The notes under the pieces are model-generated. The model made no database searches, was not told the origin of the DNA, and saw only the letters and a list, made by a program, of their open reading frames with translations. A stretch of 64,000 nucleotides of DNA, taken from NCBI RefSeq assembly GCF_002234405.1, contig NZ_NMQT01000124.1, forward strand, positions 1 through 64,000, given 5' to 3'. The translations under genes were made by a program, and so were the position numbers. Each line of letters begins with the position of its first letter. The first letter of the stretch is position 1. The stretch comes from Amycolatopsis thailandensis. GTDB lineage: Bacteria > Actinomycetota > Actinomycetes > Mycobacteriales > Pseudonocardiaceae. Positions 57,136-64,000 of the stretch are shown in pieces.

Positions 57136-58908
57136 ATGGCCAACCTGGTCAACCTGGAGTCGGTGAGCAAGTCCTTCGGGGTGCGCCCGCTGCTCGACGG
57201 TGTTTCGCTCGGTGTGGCGGAGGGGCAGCGCATCGGCGTCGTCGGTCTCAACGGGGGCGGGAAGACGACCCTTCTGGAGGTCCTCGCGGGGATCAGCGAG
57301 CCGGATACGGGCCGGGTGAGTCAAGTCCGCGGCCTGCGGATGGCCGTGGTCACTCAGCGGACCGAACTCCCGGTCGGCAGCACGGTCGGCGATGTCGTGC
57401 TGGAGCGCTACGGAGCAGAGCACGAGTGGGCCGCTGACGCGCGTGTCAGGTCCATTATGGATGGTCTGGGGATCACCGCCCTCGGCCTCGAAAAGGCGAC
57501 GGCGAACTTGTCCGGTGGCGAACGCCGCCGGGTGGCGCTGGCGGCCGCCCTCACCGGTGAACTGGATCTCGTGGTCCTCGACGAACCGACCAACCACCTT
57601 GACGTCGAAGGTGTGCGGTGGCTCGCGGATCACCTGCTCAACCGCAAGATCGCCGTCGTGGTCGTCACCCACGACCGGTGGTTCCTCGACACGGTCGCGA
57701 GTGTGACCTGGGAGGTCACCAACGGTCGTGTCGAGCAGTACGAAGGTGGCTACGCGGACTGGATCTTCGCGCGGGCCGAGCGGGCCAGGCTGGCAGCGAC
57801 AGCCGAAGAGAAACGGCAGAACCTGGCGCGTAAGGAGCTCGCGTGGCTGCGTCGCGGTCCTCAGGCCAGGACCTCGAAGCCGCGCTATCGCGTCGAGGCG
57901 GCGGAGGCCTTGATCTCCGACGTGCCGGAGCCGCGTGATTCGGTCGAACTGCAGGCGTTCGCCCGTCGGCGGCTGGGCAAGACCGTGCTGGAGATCGAAG
58001 ACGCCACGTTGACCGTCGGCGACCGCACCCTGCTCGACCACGTCACGTGGCGGATCGGGCCCGGCGACCGGATCGGCCTGGTCGGCGTCAACGGATCGGG
58101 CAAGACGACGCTGCTCAAGCTGCTCGGCGGTGACAGGGAGCCCGAGACCGGGCGGCGCATCCAGGGCAAGACGGTCAGCCTCGCGCATCTGCGGCAGGAG
58201 CTCGACGATCTGCCGGGTGACCTGCGCGTGCTCCAGGCGATCGAAGAGGTCTCAGGGCGGGTCGTGTTCGGCAAGCAGGAGCTTTCCGCTTCGCAGCTGG
58301 CCGAAAAGCTCGGGTTCCCGCAGGCGAGGCAGTGGACGCCTGTCGAAGATCTTTCCGGTGGTGAACGGCGCCGTCTGCAGCTGTGCCGGCTTTTGATGGC
58401 CGAGCCCAACGTGCTGCTGCTCGACGAACCGACGAACGATCTCGACATCGACACCTTGCAGCAGTTGGAAGATCTGCTCGATTCGTGGCCGGGCAGCCTC
58501 GTCGTCGTTTCGCACGACCGGTACCTGGTGGAACGGGTCTGCGACACCATCGTCGCCTTGTTCGGGGAGGGGCAGGTGACCCACCTGCCGGGCGGCATCG
58601 AGGAGTACCTGGATCGGCGCGCCAAGAGCCTCGAGAAGGCCGGTGGCGAGCGGAAGCCGGGTAACGGACAGGGCTCCGCGCCCAAGAAAAGCGCCGCGGA
58701 ACAGCGGGCTGCGCAGAAGGAACTGTCCCGTCTCGAACGCAAGCTCGACCAGTTGCACGTGAAAGAAGAAAAGTTGCACGCGGCGCTGCTCGCCGCGGCG
58801 ACCGACCCGACGAAGCTCATCGAGCTCAACACCGAGCTGAAGGCCGTGGAAACGGAGAAGGAGGAGGTCGAGGCCCAATGGCTCGAGACCTCCGAAGCGA
58901 TCGAATGA
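57136..58908 (+). CDS. ABC-F family ATPase (Uup/EttA-like)
   Basis: 590 residues with two ABC domains. Walker A motifs are GLNGGGKTT (about 37-45) and GVNGSGKTT (about 317-325), with LSGGERRR signatures in both. Walker B motifs end in DEPTNHLD and DEPTNDLD. The interdomain linker (about 210-265) is highly charged (LAATAEEKRQNLARKELAWL). The C-terminal coiled coil (about 525-590) resembles Uup. ABC-F proteins act on ribosomes or aid antibiotic resistance. There is no membrane domain. Not clearly an Are-type drug resistance protein. Confidence 0.9.
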   Translation: MANLVNLESVSKSFGVRPLLDGVSLGVAEGQRIGVVGLNGGGKTTLLEVLAGISEPDTGRVSQVRGLRMAVVTQRTELPVGSTVGDVVLERYGAEHEWAADARVRSIMDGLGITALGLEKATANLSGGERRRVALAAALTGELDLVVLDEPTNHLDVEGVRWLADHLLNRKIAVVVVTHDRWFLDTVASVTWEVTNGRVEQYEGGYADWIFARAERARLAATAEEKRQNLARKELAWLRRGPQARTSKPRYRVEAAEALISDVPEPRDSVELQAFARRRLGKTVLEIEDATLTVGDRTLLDHVTWRIGPGDRIGLVGVNGSGKTTLLKLLGGDREPETGRRIQGKTVSLAHLRQELDDLPGDLRVLQAIEEVSGRVVFGKQELSASQLAEKLGFPQARQWTPVEDLSGGERRRLQLCRLLMAEPNVLLLDEPTNDLDIDTLQQLEDLLDSWPGSLVVVSHDRYLVERVCDTIVALFGEGQVTHLPGGIEEYLDRRAKSLEKAGGERKPGNGQGSAPKKSAAEQRAAQKELSRLERKLDQLHVKEEKLHAALLAAATDPTKLIELNTELKAVETEKEEVEAQWLETSEAIE

Positions 58909-58959
58909 GTTCACTCGACGGCGAGCGGATCTTTCAGCGCGGACAGTAATGTGACGCGC

Positions 58960-60651
58960 ATGAGTCGGTTCGTGGACACGCTCGTCGCCACCGCGGCGGG
59001 GCGAGGTCAGCAGCGGGGAATGGTCACCGGGGAGCCCAAGGAGCCGGTTCGGCGTACCTGGGCCGAGATTCACGAGCAGGCCAAGCGGGTCGCCGGAGGC
59101 CTGGTGACGGCCGGGCTCGAGCCCGGCAAGGCGGTGGCGGTCCTGGCGGCGGCGCCGTCGCTGATCGCGCCGACGGTGCAGGCGGTGTGGCTCGCCGGCG
59201 GCAGCGTGACGATGCTGCATCAGCCGACACCGCGCACCGACCTCGCCGAATGGGCCGAAGACACCGTTCGCGTGCTGCGGATGATCGGATCCGGTCTGGT
59301 ACTGCTCGGTGAGCCGTTCGACCAGCTGGGGCCGGTGCTCACCGAGCACGGCATCGCCTTCCAGGTGATCACCGAGCTGCTCGAGGCCGAGCCGCTGGCG
59401 GAGCCCGTGCCGACGAACGAGTCCGAGACCGCGCTCCTCCAGCTGACCAGTGGGTCGACGGCCGATCCGAAGGCCGTGCGGATCACCTACGGAAACCTGT
59501 ATTCGAACGTCAAGGCGATGGTCGAACGCGCCGAGTTCGATTTCGACGTCGACGTGATGGTTTCGTGGCTGCCCACCTTCCACGACATGGGGATGGTCGG
59601 CTTCCTGACGGTCCCGATGACCTTCGGTGTCGAACTCGTCAAGATCACGCCGATCGAGTTCCTGTCGGGACCGTTGATCTGGCCGCAGCTGATCAGCAAG
59701 TACAACGGCACGACCACGGCCGCGCCGAACTTCGCGTACGCGATCGTGGGCAGGCGGATGGCCCGCGTCGAGGACGACGACGCGTACGACCTCTCGAAGC
59801 TGCGGATCGCGCTGAACGGCGCCGAGCCGATCGACGAAACGGCCGTGCAGACGTTCGTCGAGGCCGGGTCACGGTTCAAGATGCCCGCCGAATGCGTCTT
59901 CCCGGCCTACGGCATGGCGGAGGCGACTCTCGCGGTTTCGTTCGCGCCGTTGTTCACCGGGCTGACACTGGACGTCGTCGAAGCCGACGCGCTCGAGGCC
60001 GACGACCGCGCGGTGCCGGTCCCCGAGGACGACCCGCGGCGCGGAACGGACGAAGTCCGGTCCTTCGCGGTGCTCGGACCGCCGCTCGACGGGCTCGAGG
60101 CCGAGATCGTCGACGATAAGGGCGCGGTGCTCGGAGAACGCCAGGTCGGGGAGATCCGGCTGCGCGGTGAGGCCGTGACGCCGGGCTACCTGACCATGGA
60201 AGGTCCGCTCGCGACGCAGGACGAGGACGGCTGGCTGCTCACCGGAGACCTCGGTTACCTGGTCGACGGCATGATCGTGATCTGCGGCCGCCGCAAGGAC
60301 GTCATCATCATGGGCGGCCGGAACCTGTACCCGACCGACATCGAACGGGCGGCCACCTCGGTCGAGGGTGTCCGTGCCGGAAACGCCGTGGCTGTGCGGA
60401 TCGACGCCGGCAGCCGCCGGGAGCGGTTCGCCGTCGTCCTCGAATCGAAACTCGCCGGGGACCCGGAAACGGAGAAGGCGCTGGCGAAGGAGGTCGCGGC
60501 CAAGGTGCGCGGCGCCGTCGACATGCGGCCCTTCGCGGTGGTGGTGCTCCCGGCGGGAAGCCTGCCCAAGACGCCTTCGGGCAAGGTGAAGCGGGCCGCG
60601 ACCGCCACCCAGTTCGCGGACAAGATCGCCAAGAACGCGGCGACCAGCTGA
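58960..60651 (+). CDS. Fatty acyl-AMP ligase / acyl-CoA synthetase (Pks16-like)
   Basis: 563 residues from the ATG; a GTG three codons upstream is an alternative. The adenylation motif is LLQLTSGSTADPKAVRITYGN (about 166-185), then SWLPTFHDMGMVGFLTVPM. GGRNLYPTDIERAA near 455 is characteristic of fatty-acyl-AMP ligases, and the C-terminal Lys is in PKTPSGKVKRAA. Neighbouring ispE and pth match mycobacterial pks16 (Rv1013). It activates fatty acids as acyl-AMP or CoA thioester. Confidence 0.85.
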   Translation: MSRFVDTLVATAAGRGQQRGMVTGEPKEPVRRTWAEIHEQAKRVAGGLVTAGLEPGKAVAVLAAAPSLIAPTVQAVWLAGGSVTMLHQPTPRTDLAEWAEDTVRVLRMIGSGLVLLGEPFDQLGPVLTEHGIAFQVITELLEAEPLAEPVPTNESETALLQLTSGSTADPKAVRITYGNLYSNVKAMVERAEFDFDVDVMVSWLPTFHDMGMVGFLTVPMTFGVELVKITPIEFLSGPLIWPQLISKYNGTTTAAPNFAYAIVGRRMARVEDDDAYDLSKLRIALNGAEPIDETAVQTFVEAGSRFKMPAECVFPAYGMAEATLAVSFAPLFTGLTLDVVEADALEADDRAVPVPEDDPRRGTDEVRSFAVLGPPLDGLEAEIVDDKGAVLGERQVGEIRLRGEAVTPGYLTMEGPLATQDEDGWLLTGDLGYLVDGMIVICGRRKDVIIMGGRNLYPTDIERAATSVEGVRAGNAVAVRIDAGSRRERFAVVLESKLAGDPETEKALAKEVAAKVRGAVDMRPFAVVVLPAGSLPKTPSGKVKRAATATQFADKIAKNAATS

Positions 60652-60653
60652 CA

Positions 60654-60696
60654 CGAAAGAGCCGGGCCCGTGGATATCGCGGGCCCGGCTCTTTCG
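60654..60696. terminator. 17-bp-arm bidirectional terminator
   Basis: A perfect 17-base inverted repeat, 60654-60670 with 60680-60696, has a 9-base loop and ends in CTTTCG/CGAAAG. It lies between the acyl-AMP ligase and the convergent DivIVA-like gene. Confidence 0.85.
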
Positions 60697-60712
60697 CGGC
60701 ACCTCCCGTGGG

Positions 60713-61042
60713 TCAGCGGCGTCGCCAGAGCGGCTTACGGGTATGGGTGTGTTCCAAGGCGGGCGCGATGTAGTAATCGGCGGACCGGGAGAGCCCGGCC
60801 AACGTCCCCTCCACGTCCCGGAGGAACGCGTCCACGGCCGCCGGGTCATAGCCTCTCTTCGAGAGCGGCGCCTTGGCGAACGCCACGTCGTGGACGTCCG
60901 AAACAGACAGATCGTCGTCGCCGTCGAGTGTCGCGGCGACCCGTTCGAGGAAGGCGTCGACCGCGGGTTCGTGATAGCCCCGGGCGCCGATCGGCGCCCG
61001 GTCGAACTGCCGGGTTCTCGCCTCGAACGCGGTGACGGGCAC
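60713..61042 (-). CDS. Small DivIVA-like protein, two repeats
   Basis: 109 residues from a GTG that overlaps the preceding stop (TAGTG). It has two copies of the DivIVA membrane-binding-type motif: APIGARGYHEPAVDAFLERV (about 16-35) and APLSKRGYDPAAVDAFLRDV (about 56-75). The coiled-coil body of true DivIVA/Wag31 is absent. The C-terminus is Arg-rich. Function unknown; perhaps an adaptor of polar growth. Same layout as its upstream neighbour. Confidence 0.8.
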   Translation of the reverse strand: MPVTAFEARTRQFDRAPIGARGYHEPAVDAFLERVAATLDGDDDLSVSDVHDVAFAKAPLSKRGYDPAAVDAFLRDVEGTLAGLSRSADYYIAPALEHTHTRKPLWRRR

Positions 61043-61401
61043 TAGCGCTCCCGCAGGAACTCGACGGGCCCGCGGTCCGGAACGGAGCGTTCGGCGGTCG
61101 CCTGACCCTCTTCACGCGCGCCGGGCACGCTGAGTACCTGCTGTCCGGTCCGGTGGGCGAGCTGCTCTTCGATCTTGTCGAGGAACTCGTCGACTTCGCG
61201 TTCGTCGTAGCCGCGCTTCCCGATCAGCGGACGCGAGAACATGACGTGGTGGACCTCGGCGGCCGTCAGGTCGTCCCGGTCCGAGATCGTGTCCGCGATC
61301 CGTTCCAGGAACGCGTCGACCTCGTGCTTGGCGTATCCGCGCCGCCCGATCGGGGCGTTCGGGAAAGTGGCGCCGGTGATGTCTTCGGCCGTAAACGACA
61401 T
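61042..61401 (-). CDS. Small DivIVA-like protein, two repeats
   Basis: 119 residues. As in the downstream gene, two DivIVA-type motifs are present: APIGRRGYAKHEVDAFLERI (about 16-35) and RPLIGKRGYDEREVDEFLDK (about 56-75). A Glu/Arg-rich tail follows, without a long coiled coil. The two genes look like a tandem duplication (inference). Upstream AGAGAG supports the ATG start. Confidence 0.82.
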   Translation of the reverse strand: MSFTAEDITGATFPNAPIGRRGYAKHEVDAFLERIADTISDRDDLTAAEVHHVMFSRPLIGKRGYDEREVDEFLDKIEEQLAHRTGQQVLSVPGAREEGQATAERSVPDRGPVEFLRER

Positions 61402-61560
61402 GAAACTCTCTCCGGTTTCGGTGGGGAATGCGATCTCCGCATTCCGTCCTAACGGGTTTGAGAGTTCCCCGGAAGAGCTCGCGCTATTCCACGACTCGAT
61501 CAGGGGCGTGGTGAAACGCCTTCGAGTGACGAGGTGTAACGCACCGCCATGTGAGCGGGT

Positions 61561-62157
61561 TCACCCAGCGTGGAAGGTGTTCTGAGCTGCGGCGAGGCCG
61601 GTGCTGATAAGCGCTTCAACGGCGTCGGCGCAACGATCGATCTCGAAAGCGAGTTCTTTGCGTTCGACCGTCGAGAAGTCTTTCAGCACGAAATCCGCCG
61701 GGTCCTGCCGTCCCGGGGGTCGGCCGACGCCGAAACGGACACGGTAGTAGTCCTTCGTGCCCAGGGATTTGGTGATCGAGCGGAGTCCGTTGTGACCGTT
61801 GTCGCCGCCGCCCAGTTTCATCTTGAGCGCGCCGAAGTCGACGTCCAGCTCGTCGTGGACGACCACGACACCGGCCGGGGGGATCTTGTAGAACCGGGCG
61901 GTGCCCACGACAGGGCCGCCCGAGAGGTTCATGTACGAGCGCGGTTTGGCCAATACCACCCGCTGCCCCGCGAGCCTGCCTTCGAGGACTTCGGCGCCGC
62001 TCTTGTGGGCCTTGAACTTGCCGCCGACGCGCCCGGCGAGTTCGTCGAGCACCATGAAGCCGACGTTGTGCCGGTTGCCTGCGTACTGGGGGCCGGGATT
62101 GCCGAGGCCGGCGAGCAGGATTTGCTCGCCGGCCCCGGGAAGTACTGCTTCAGTCAC
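61561..62157 (-). CDS. pth: Peptidyl-tRNA hydrolase
   Basis: 198 residues. The catalytic region is AGLGNPGPQYAGNRHNVGF (about 16-34; active His in RHNVGF), with VVHDELDVDFG, KLGGGDNGHNGLRSI (about 112-126) and RVRFGVGRP. It recycles peptidyl-tRNA. rplY lies immediately upstream, 10 bases away, on the same strand, as in mycobacteria. Confidence 0.95.
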   Translation of the reverse strand: MTEAVLPGAGEQILLAGLGNPGPQYAGNRHNVGFMVLDELAGRVGGKFKAHKSGAEVLEGRLAGQRVVLAKPRSYMNLSGGPVVGTARFYKIPPAGVVVVHDELDVDFGALKMKLGGGDNGHNGLRSITKSLGTKDYYRVRFGVGRPPGRQDPADFVLKDFSTVERKELAFEIDRCADAVEALISTGLAAAQNTFHAG

Positions 62158-62167
62158 ATGAGTGACT

Positions 62168-62773
62168 TTATTCGGCGTCCTCGGCGGGGGCCTCCGCAGC
62201 CTCGGCCTCGTCGCCCTCGAGCGCGGACTCGGACGGCGCCTCGTTGACGGCGACGACCAGCGCCTCGGCGTCCGTGACCAGGGTGGCGCCCTGCGGCAGG
62301 GTGACCTGCGAGGCGAGGATCTGGGTGCCGGCGGCGACGCCCTCGACCGAGACCTCGACCTGCTCGGGGATGTGCAGCGCCTCGACCTCGACCTGGAGGG
62401 TGTCCAGGTCGGTGGTGACCAGGGTGCCCGGGCCCGCGGTGCCGGTGACGACGACCGGGACGTCGACGGTGACCTTCTCGCCGCGGCGGACGACCAGCAG
62501 GTCGACGTGCTCGATGTAGTTCTTCAGCGGGTGGATGACGATGGTCTTCGTCAGCGCCAGCTCGCTCTTGCCGTCGAGGTCGAGGCTGATGACGGCGTTG
62601 CTGCCGTTCTCACGCACGACGCGGGCGAACTCGAGGGCGGGCAGGGCGTAGTGGCGCGGGTCCGAGCCGTGCCCGTACAGCACCGCGGGGATCTTGCCCG
62701 CGCGACGCGTACGGCGCGCGGCACCCTTGCCGAATTCGGTGCGGGGCTCGACGGACAGGCTTACCTCGGACAC
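62168..62773 (-). CDS. rplY: 50S ribosomal protein bL25 (CTC-type)
   Basis: 201 residues from the GTG at 62773, with AAGGAG upstream; the longer frame has no conserved start. bL25 domain: LSVEPRTEFGKGAARRTRRA (about 6-25), GKIPAVLYGHG, then the CTC extension with VDVPVVVTGTAGPG and an acidic Glu/Ala-rich tail. It binds 5S rRNA and is stress-linked. Forms an operon with pth. Confidence 0.92.
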   Translation of the reverse strand: MSEVSLSVEPRTEFGKGAARRTRRAGKIPAVLYGHGSDPRHYALPALEFARVVRENGSNAVISLDLDGKSELALTKTIVIHPLKNYIEHVDLLVVRRGEKVTVDVPVVVTGTAGPGTLVTTDLDTLQVEVEALHIPEQVEVSVEGVAAGTQILASQVTLPQGATLVTDAEALVVAVNEAPSESALEGDEAEAAEAPAEDAE

Positions 62774-63114
62774 GGTGTAGCACTCCTTCAATTCACCAAC
62801 ATGTTCAGCGAAATCATGCTGAGGTGGGGATGGTTCGGGGCTGTTCTGGTGTGTCGGCGGCGAATTCCACAGGCGTGCTCGACAGCGTGTGGCCACTCAA
62901 GCCGCCGCGTCGATCACGTCGGGCACCAGGTGCTCACGGAACCCGCCTCGCCGAGACCGGGAAAGTGTAGACCAACCGGTCGTGCGAGGGTCCCGCCGGG
63001 TGGCTCGTTCAGGTGACAAGTCGGTGACAGCTGCTTCGGGAACCCGCGGATGCGGTGGTGCGCGACCCCTTTCCTAGGGTGTGATCTCCTCGCACGCGAC
63101 ACGAAGGGGGCGGC
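62774..63114. other. Intergenic region, no gene seen
   Basis: No convincing reading frame or RNA gene is seen here. It should hold the divergent promoters of rplY and the lipoprotein gene. A TTGGTCTACACTTT box on the minus strand near 62970 could be part of the rplY promoter. Confidence 0.5.
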
Positions 63115-64000
63115 ATGCCGGCACGACGGTTGAGGATCGGCGCGTTCGCCACCCTGTGCTTCCTCGTGGCCGGTTGCGATGTCGCGATCGACGGGTCGGC
63201 GGGGATCTCGCCCGCCGAGCAGCAGCGGGTGGATCGGCGCGATGAGCAGCGAGGCGCTGTCGAGAGCGCGCTGAAGGAGCTCGAGCAGGCACCGGCCGTT
63301 GTCTACAAGTCGACAATCAAGGATGCCTCGGGCAAGCCCGCCGATCTGGAGTTCCGGATCACCCGTAACGGCAGCGCCCACGGCGCGCTGCCGGTCGACG
63401 GCCAGACGATCCAGGTCGTCTCGGCCGACAAGCAGCTGTACCTCTCGGCCACGCCGGAGTACTGGAAGGCGCACGGGCTCGGCAACAGCGAGCAGTACGG
63501 CACCGGCTGGGTGCGCACCGACAGCTCGGACCTGCCGGTGAACGCCGTCGAGGTGCTCAACCCGCGCAAGGCGGCGTCGACCCTCCGGACCGCGGTCTCC
63601 GCGATGAACCGGCTGACCGATCCGGTCCGGTCGAAGTTGCCCGACGGGACCGAGGTCTACGACGTCGGGAGCGGACTCGGGACACTGCGGGTGACCACCG
63701 CGGCGCCACATCGTGTCGTCAGCTTCGCGCCTTCCCTCGTCGACGCGGCGGGAGGCAAGACGCTCGGTGCCGAGATGCGGGTCGAGCCGCTCACCGGGGA
63801 CGCGCTCAAGAAACTCCAGACCGATCTCGACGGCGCGGTCGGCGGGGTCGGGCAGCCGTTCGACGCGCTCACCCAAGTCAGTGTGAGCGTGGTCGACGAC
63901 AAACTGGACTGCACGGACTTCGTCGGGACCTGCCGGGCGACCATCGGCGTGGCCAACACCGTCATCGGCGGCGCGAGCGGGACACCCGTGCATCTGACGC
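63115..64000 (+). CDS. Lipoprotein, LppX/LprAFG-like (partial)
   Basis: At least 295 residues, running off the window end. The start ATG has GAAGGGGG upstream. A signal peptide ends at lipobox LVAGC (Cys21). The mature part has SPAEQQRVDRRDEQRGAVES, then a beta-rich domain (SADKQLYLSATPEYWKAHG). The last part (VDAAGGKTLGAEMRVEPLTG onward) continues past the edge. It resembles the lipid-carrier LppX_LprAFG or related actinobacterial lipoproteins, but the match is weak. Confidence 0.7.
   Translation, partial: MPARRLRIGAFATLCFLVAGCDVAIDGSAGISPAEQQRVDRRDEQRGAVESALKELEQAPAVVYKSTIKDASGKPADLEFRITRNGSAHGALPVDGQTIQVVSADKQLYLSATPEYWKAHGLGNSEQYGTGWVRTDSSDLPVNAVEVLNPRKAASTLRTAVSAMNRLTDPVRSKLPDGTEVYDVGSGLGTLRVTTAAPHRVVSFAPSLVDAAGGKTLGAEMRVEPLTGDALKKLQTDLDGAVGGVGQPFDALTQVSVSVVDDKLDCTDFVGTCRATIGVANTVIGGASGTPVHLT

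Overview
The window is high-GC actinobacterial DNA, most likely from Amycolatopsis or a close relative in the Pseudonocardiales (inference). The evidence is the strong GC bias at third codon positions, frequent GTG starts with 1-8 base gene overlaps, a tRNA without encoded CCA, and a gene order that matches the chromosomal core of Mycobacterium tuberculosis. That order runs: 5-FTHF cyclo-ligase, UDP-glucose pyrophosphorylase, glp/moeA, rimJ-like, sepX/glpR; then pmt, rsmI, pabB, metG, tatD, rpfB, ksgA, ispE, pks16-like, pth, rplY. The first ~170 bases are AT-rich low-complexity sequence unlike everything else and look like a contig edge.

1-10.7 kb is the accessory part. After an ArsC-like phosphatase comes a tightly coupled operon (980-8439): a GT-A-type glycosyltransferase fused to a degenerate Rossmann domain, a GT-B glycosyltransferase of the SenB (selenosugar synthase) type, a YcaO enzyme, its TfuA partner, a 50-codon ORF overlapping TfuA and the next gene by 4 bases each, an MFS exporter and a nucleotide-sugar 6-dehydrogenase. 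A convergent AsnB-type amidotransferase follows. I read this as an undescribed ribosomal-peptide (RiPP) pathway. YcaO-TfuA would thioamidate a short Thr/Met/Ile-rich core peptide, the sugar enzymes would decorate it, and the MFS protein would export it. The region lies on the 3' side of a tRNA-Ala(CGC) gene at 10926-10998, the orientation expected of a tRNA-anchored accessory region.

11-33.5 kb holds the conserved Glp-GlpR (gephyrin-like protein and its membrane receptor) block, then mostly accessory genes: a methyltransferase and MMPL transporter with an ArsR-type regulator, a GNAT and a DUF2786 protein, a phytoene-dehydrogenase-like flavoprotein, a DesK/NarL two-component system, a SGNH hydrolase-TetR operon with two palindromic operators, an aldehyde dehydrogenase-DUF779 operon with a divergent GAF activator, a YiiM-like MOSC protein with a TetR regulator, and a secreted GH20 hexosaminidase behind a DasR-like site.

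33.5-64 kb is mainly housekeeping: propionyl/acetyl-CoA synthetase, a membrane-anchored Ser/Thr kinase of unusual layout, two lipoproteins, protein O-mannosyltransferase, RsmI, PabB, a PadR-controlled ABC exporter, MetG, TatD, RpfB, KsgA, IspE, an ABC-F protein, a fatty acyl-AMP ligase, two small DivIVA-like proteins, Pth, bL25 and a lipoprotein cut by the window end. Between ksgA and ispE a SAM riboswitch precedes an orphan MetN-like protein whose ATPase residues have decayed, so it may be a sensor or regulator rather than a transporter motor. Several intergenic regions carry long inverted repeats of recurring sequence families.
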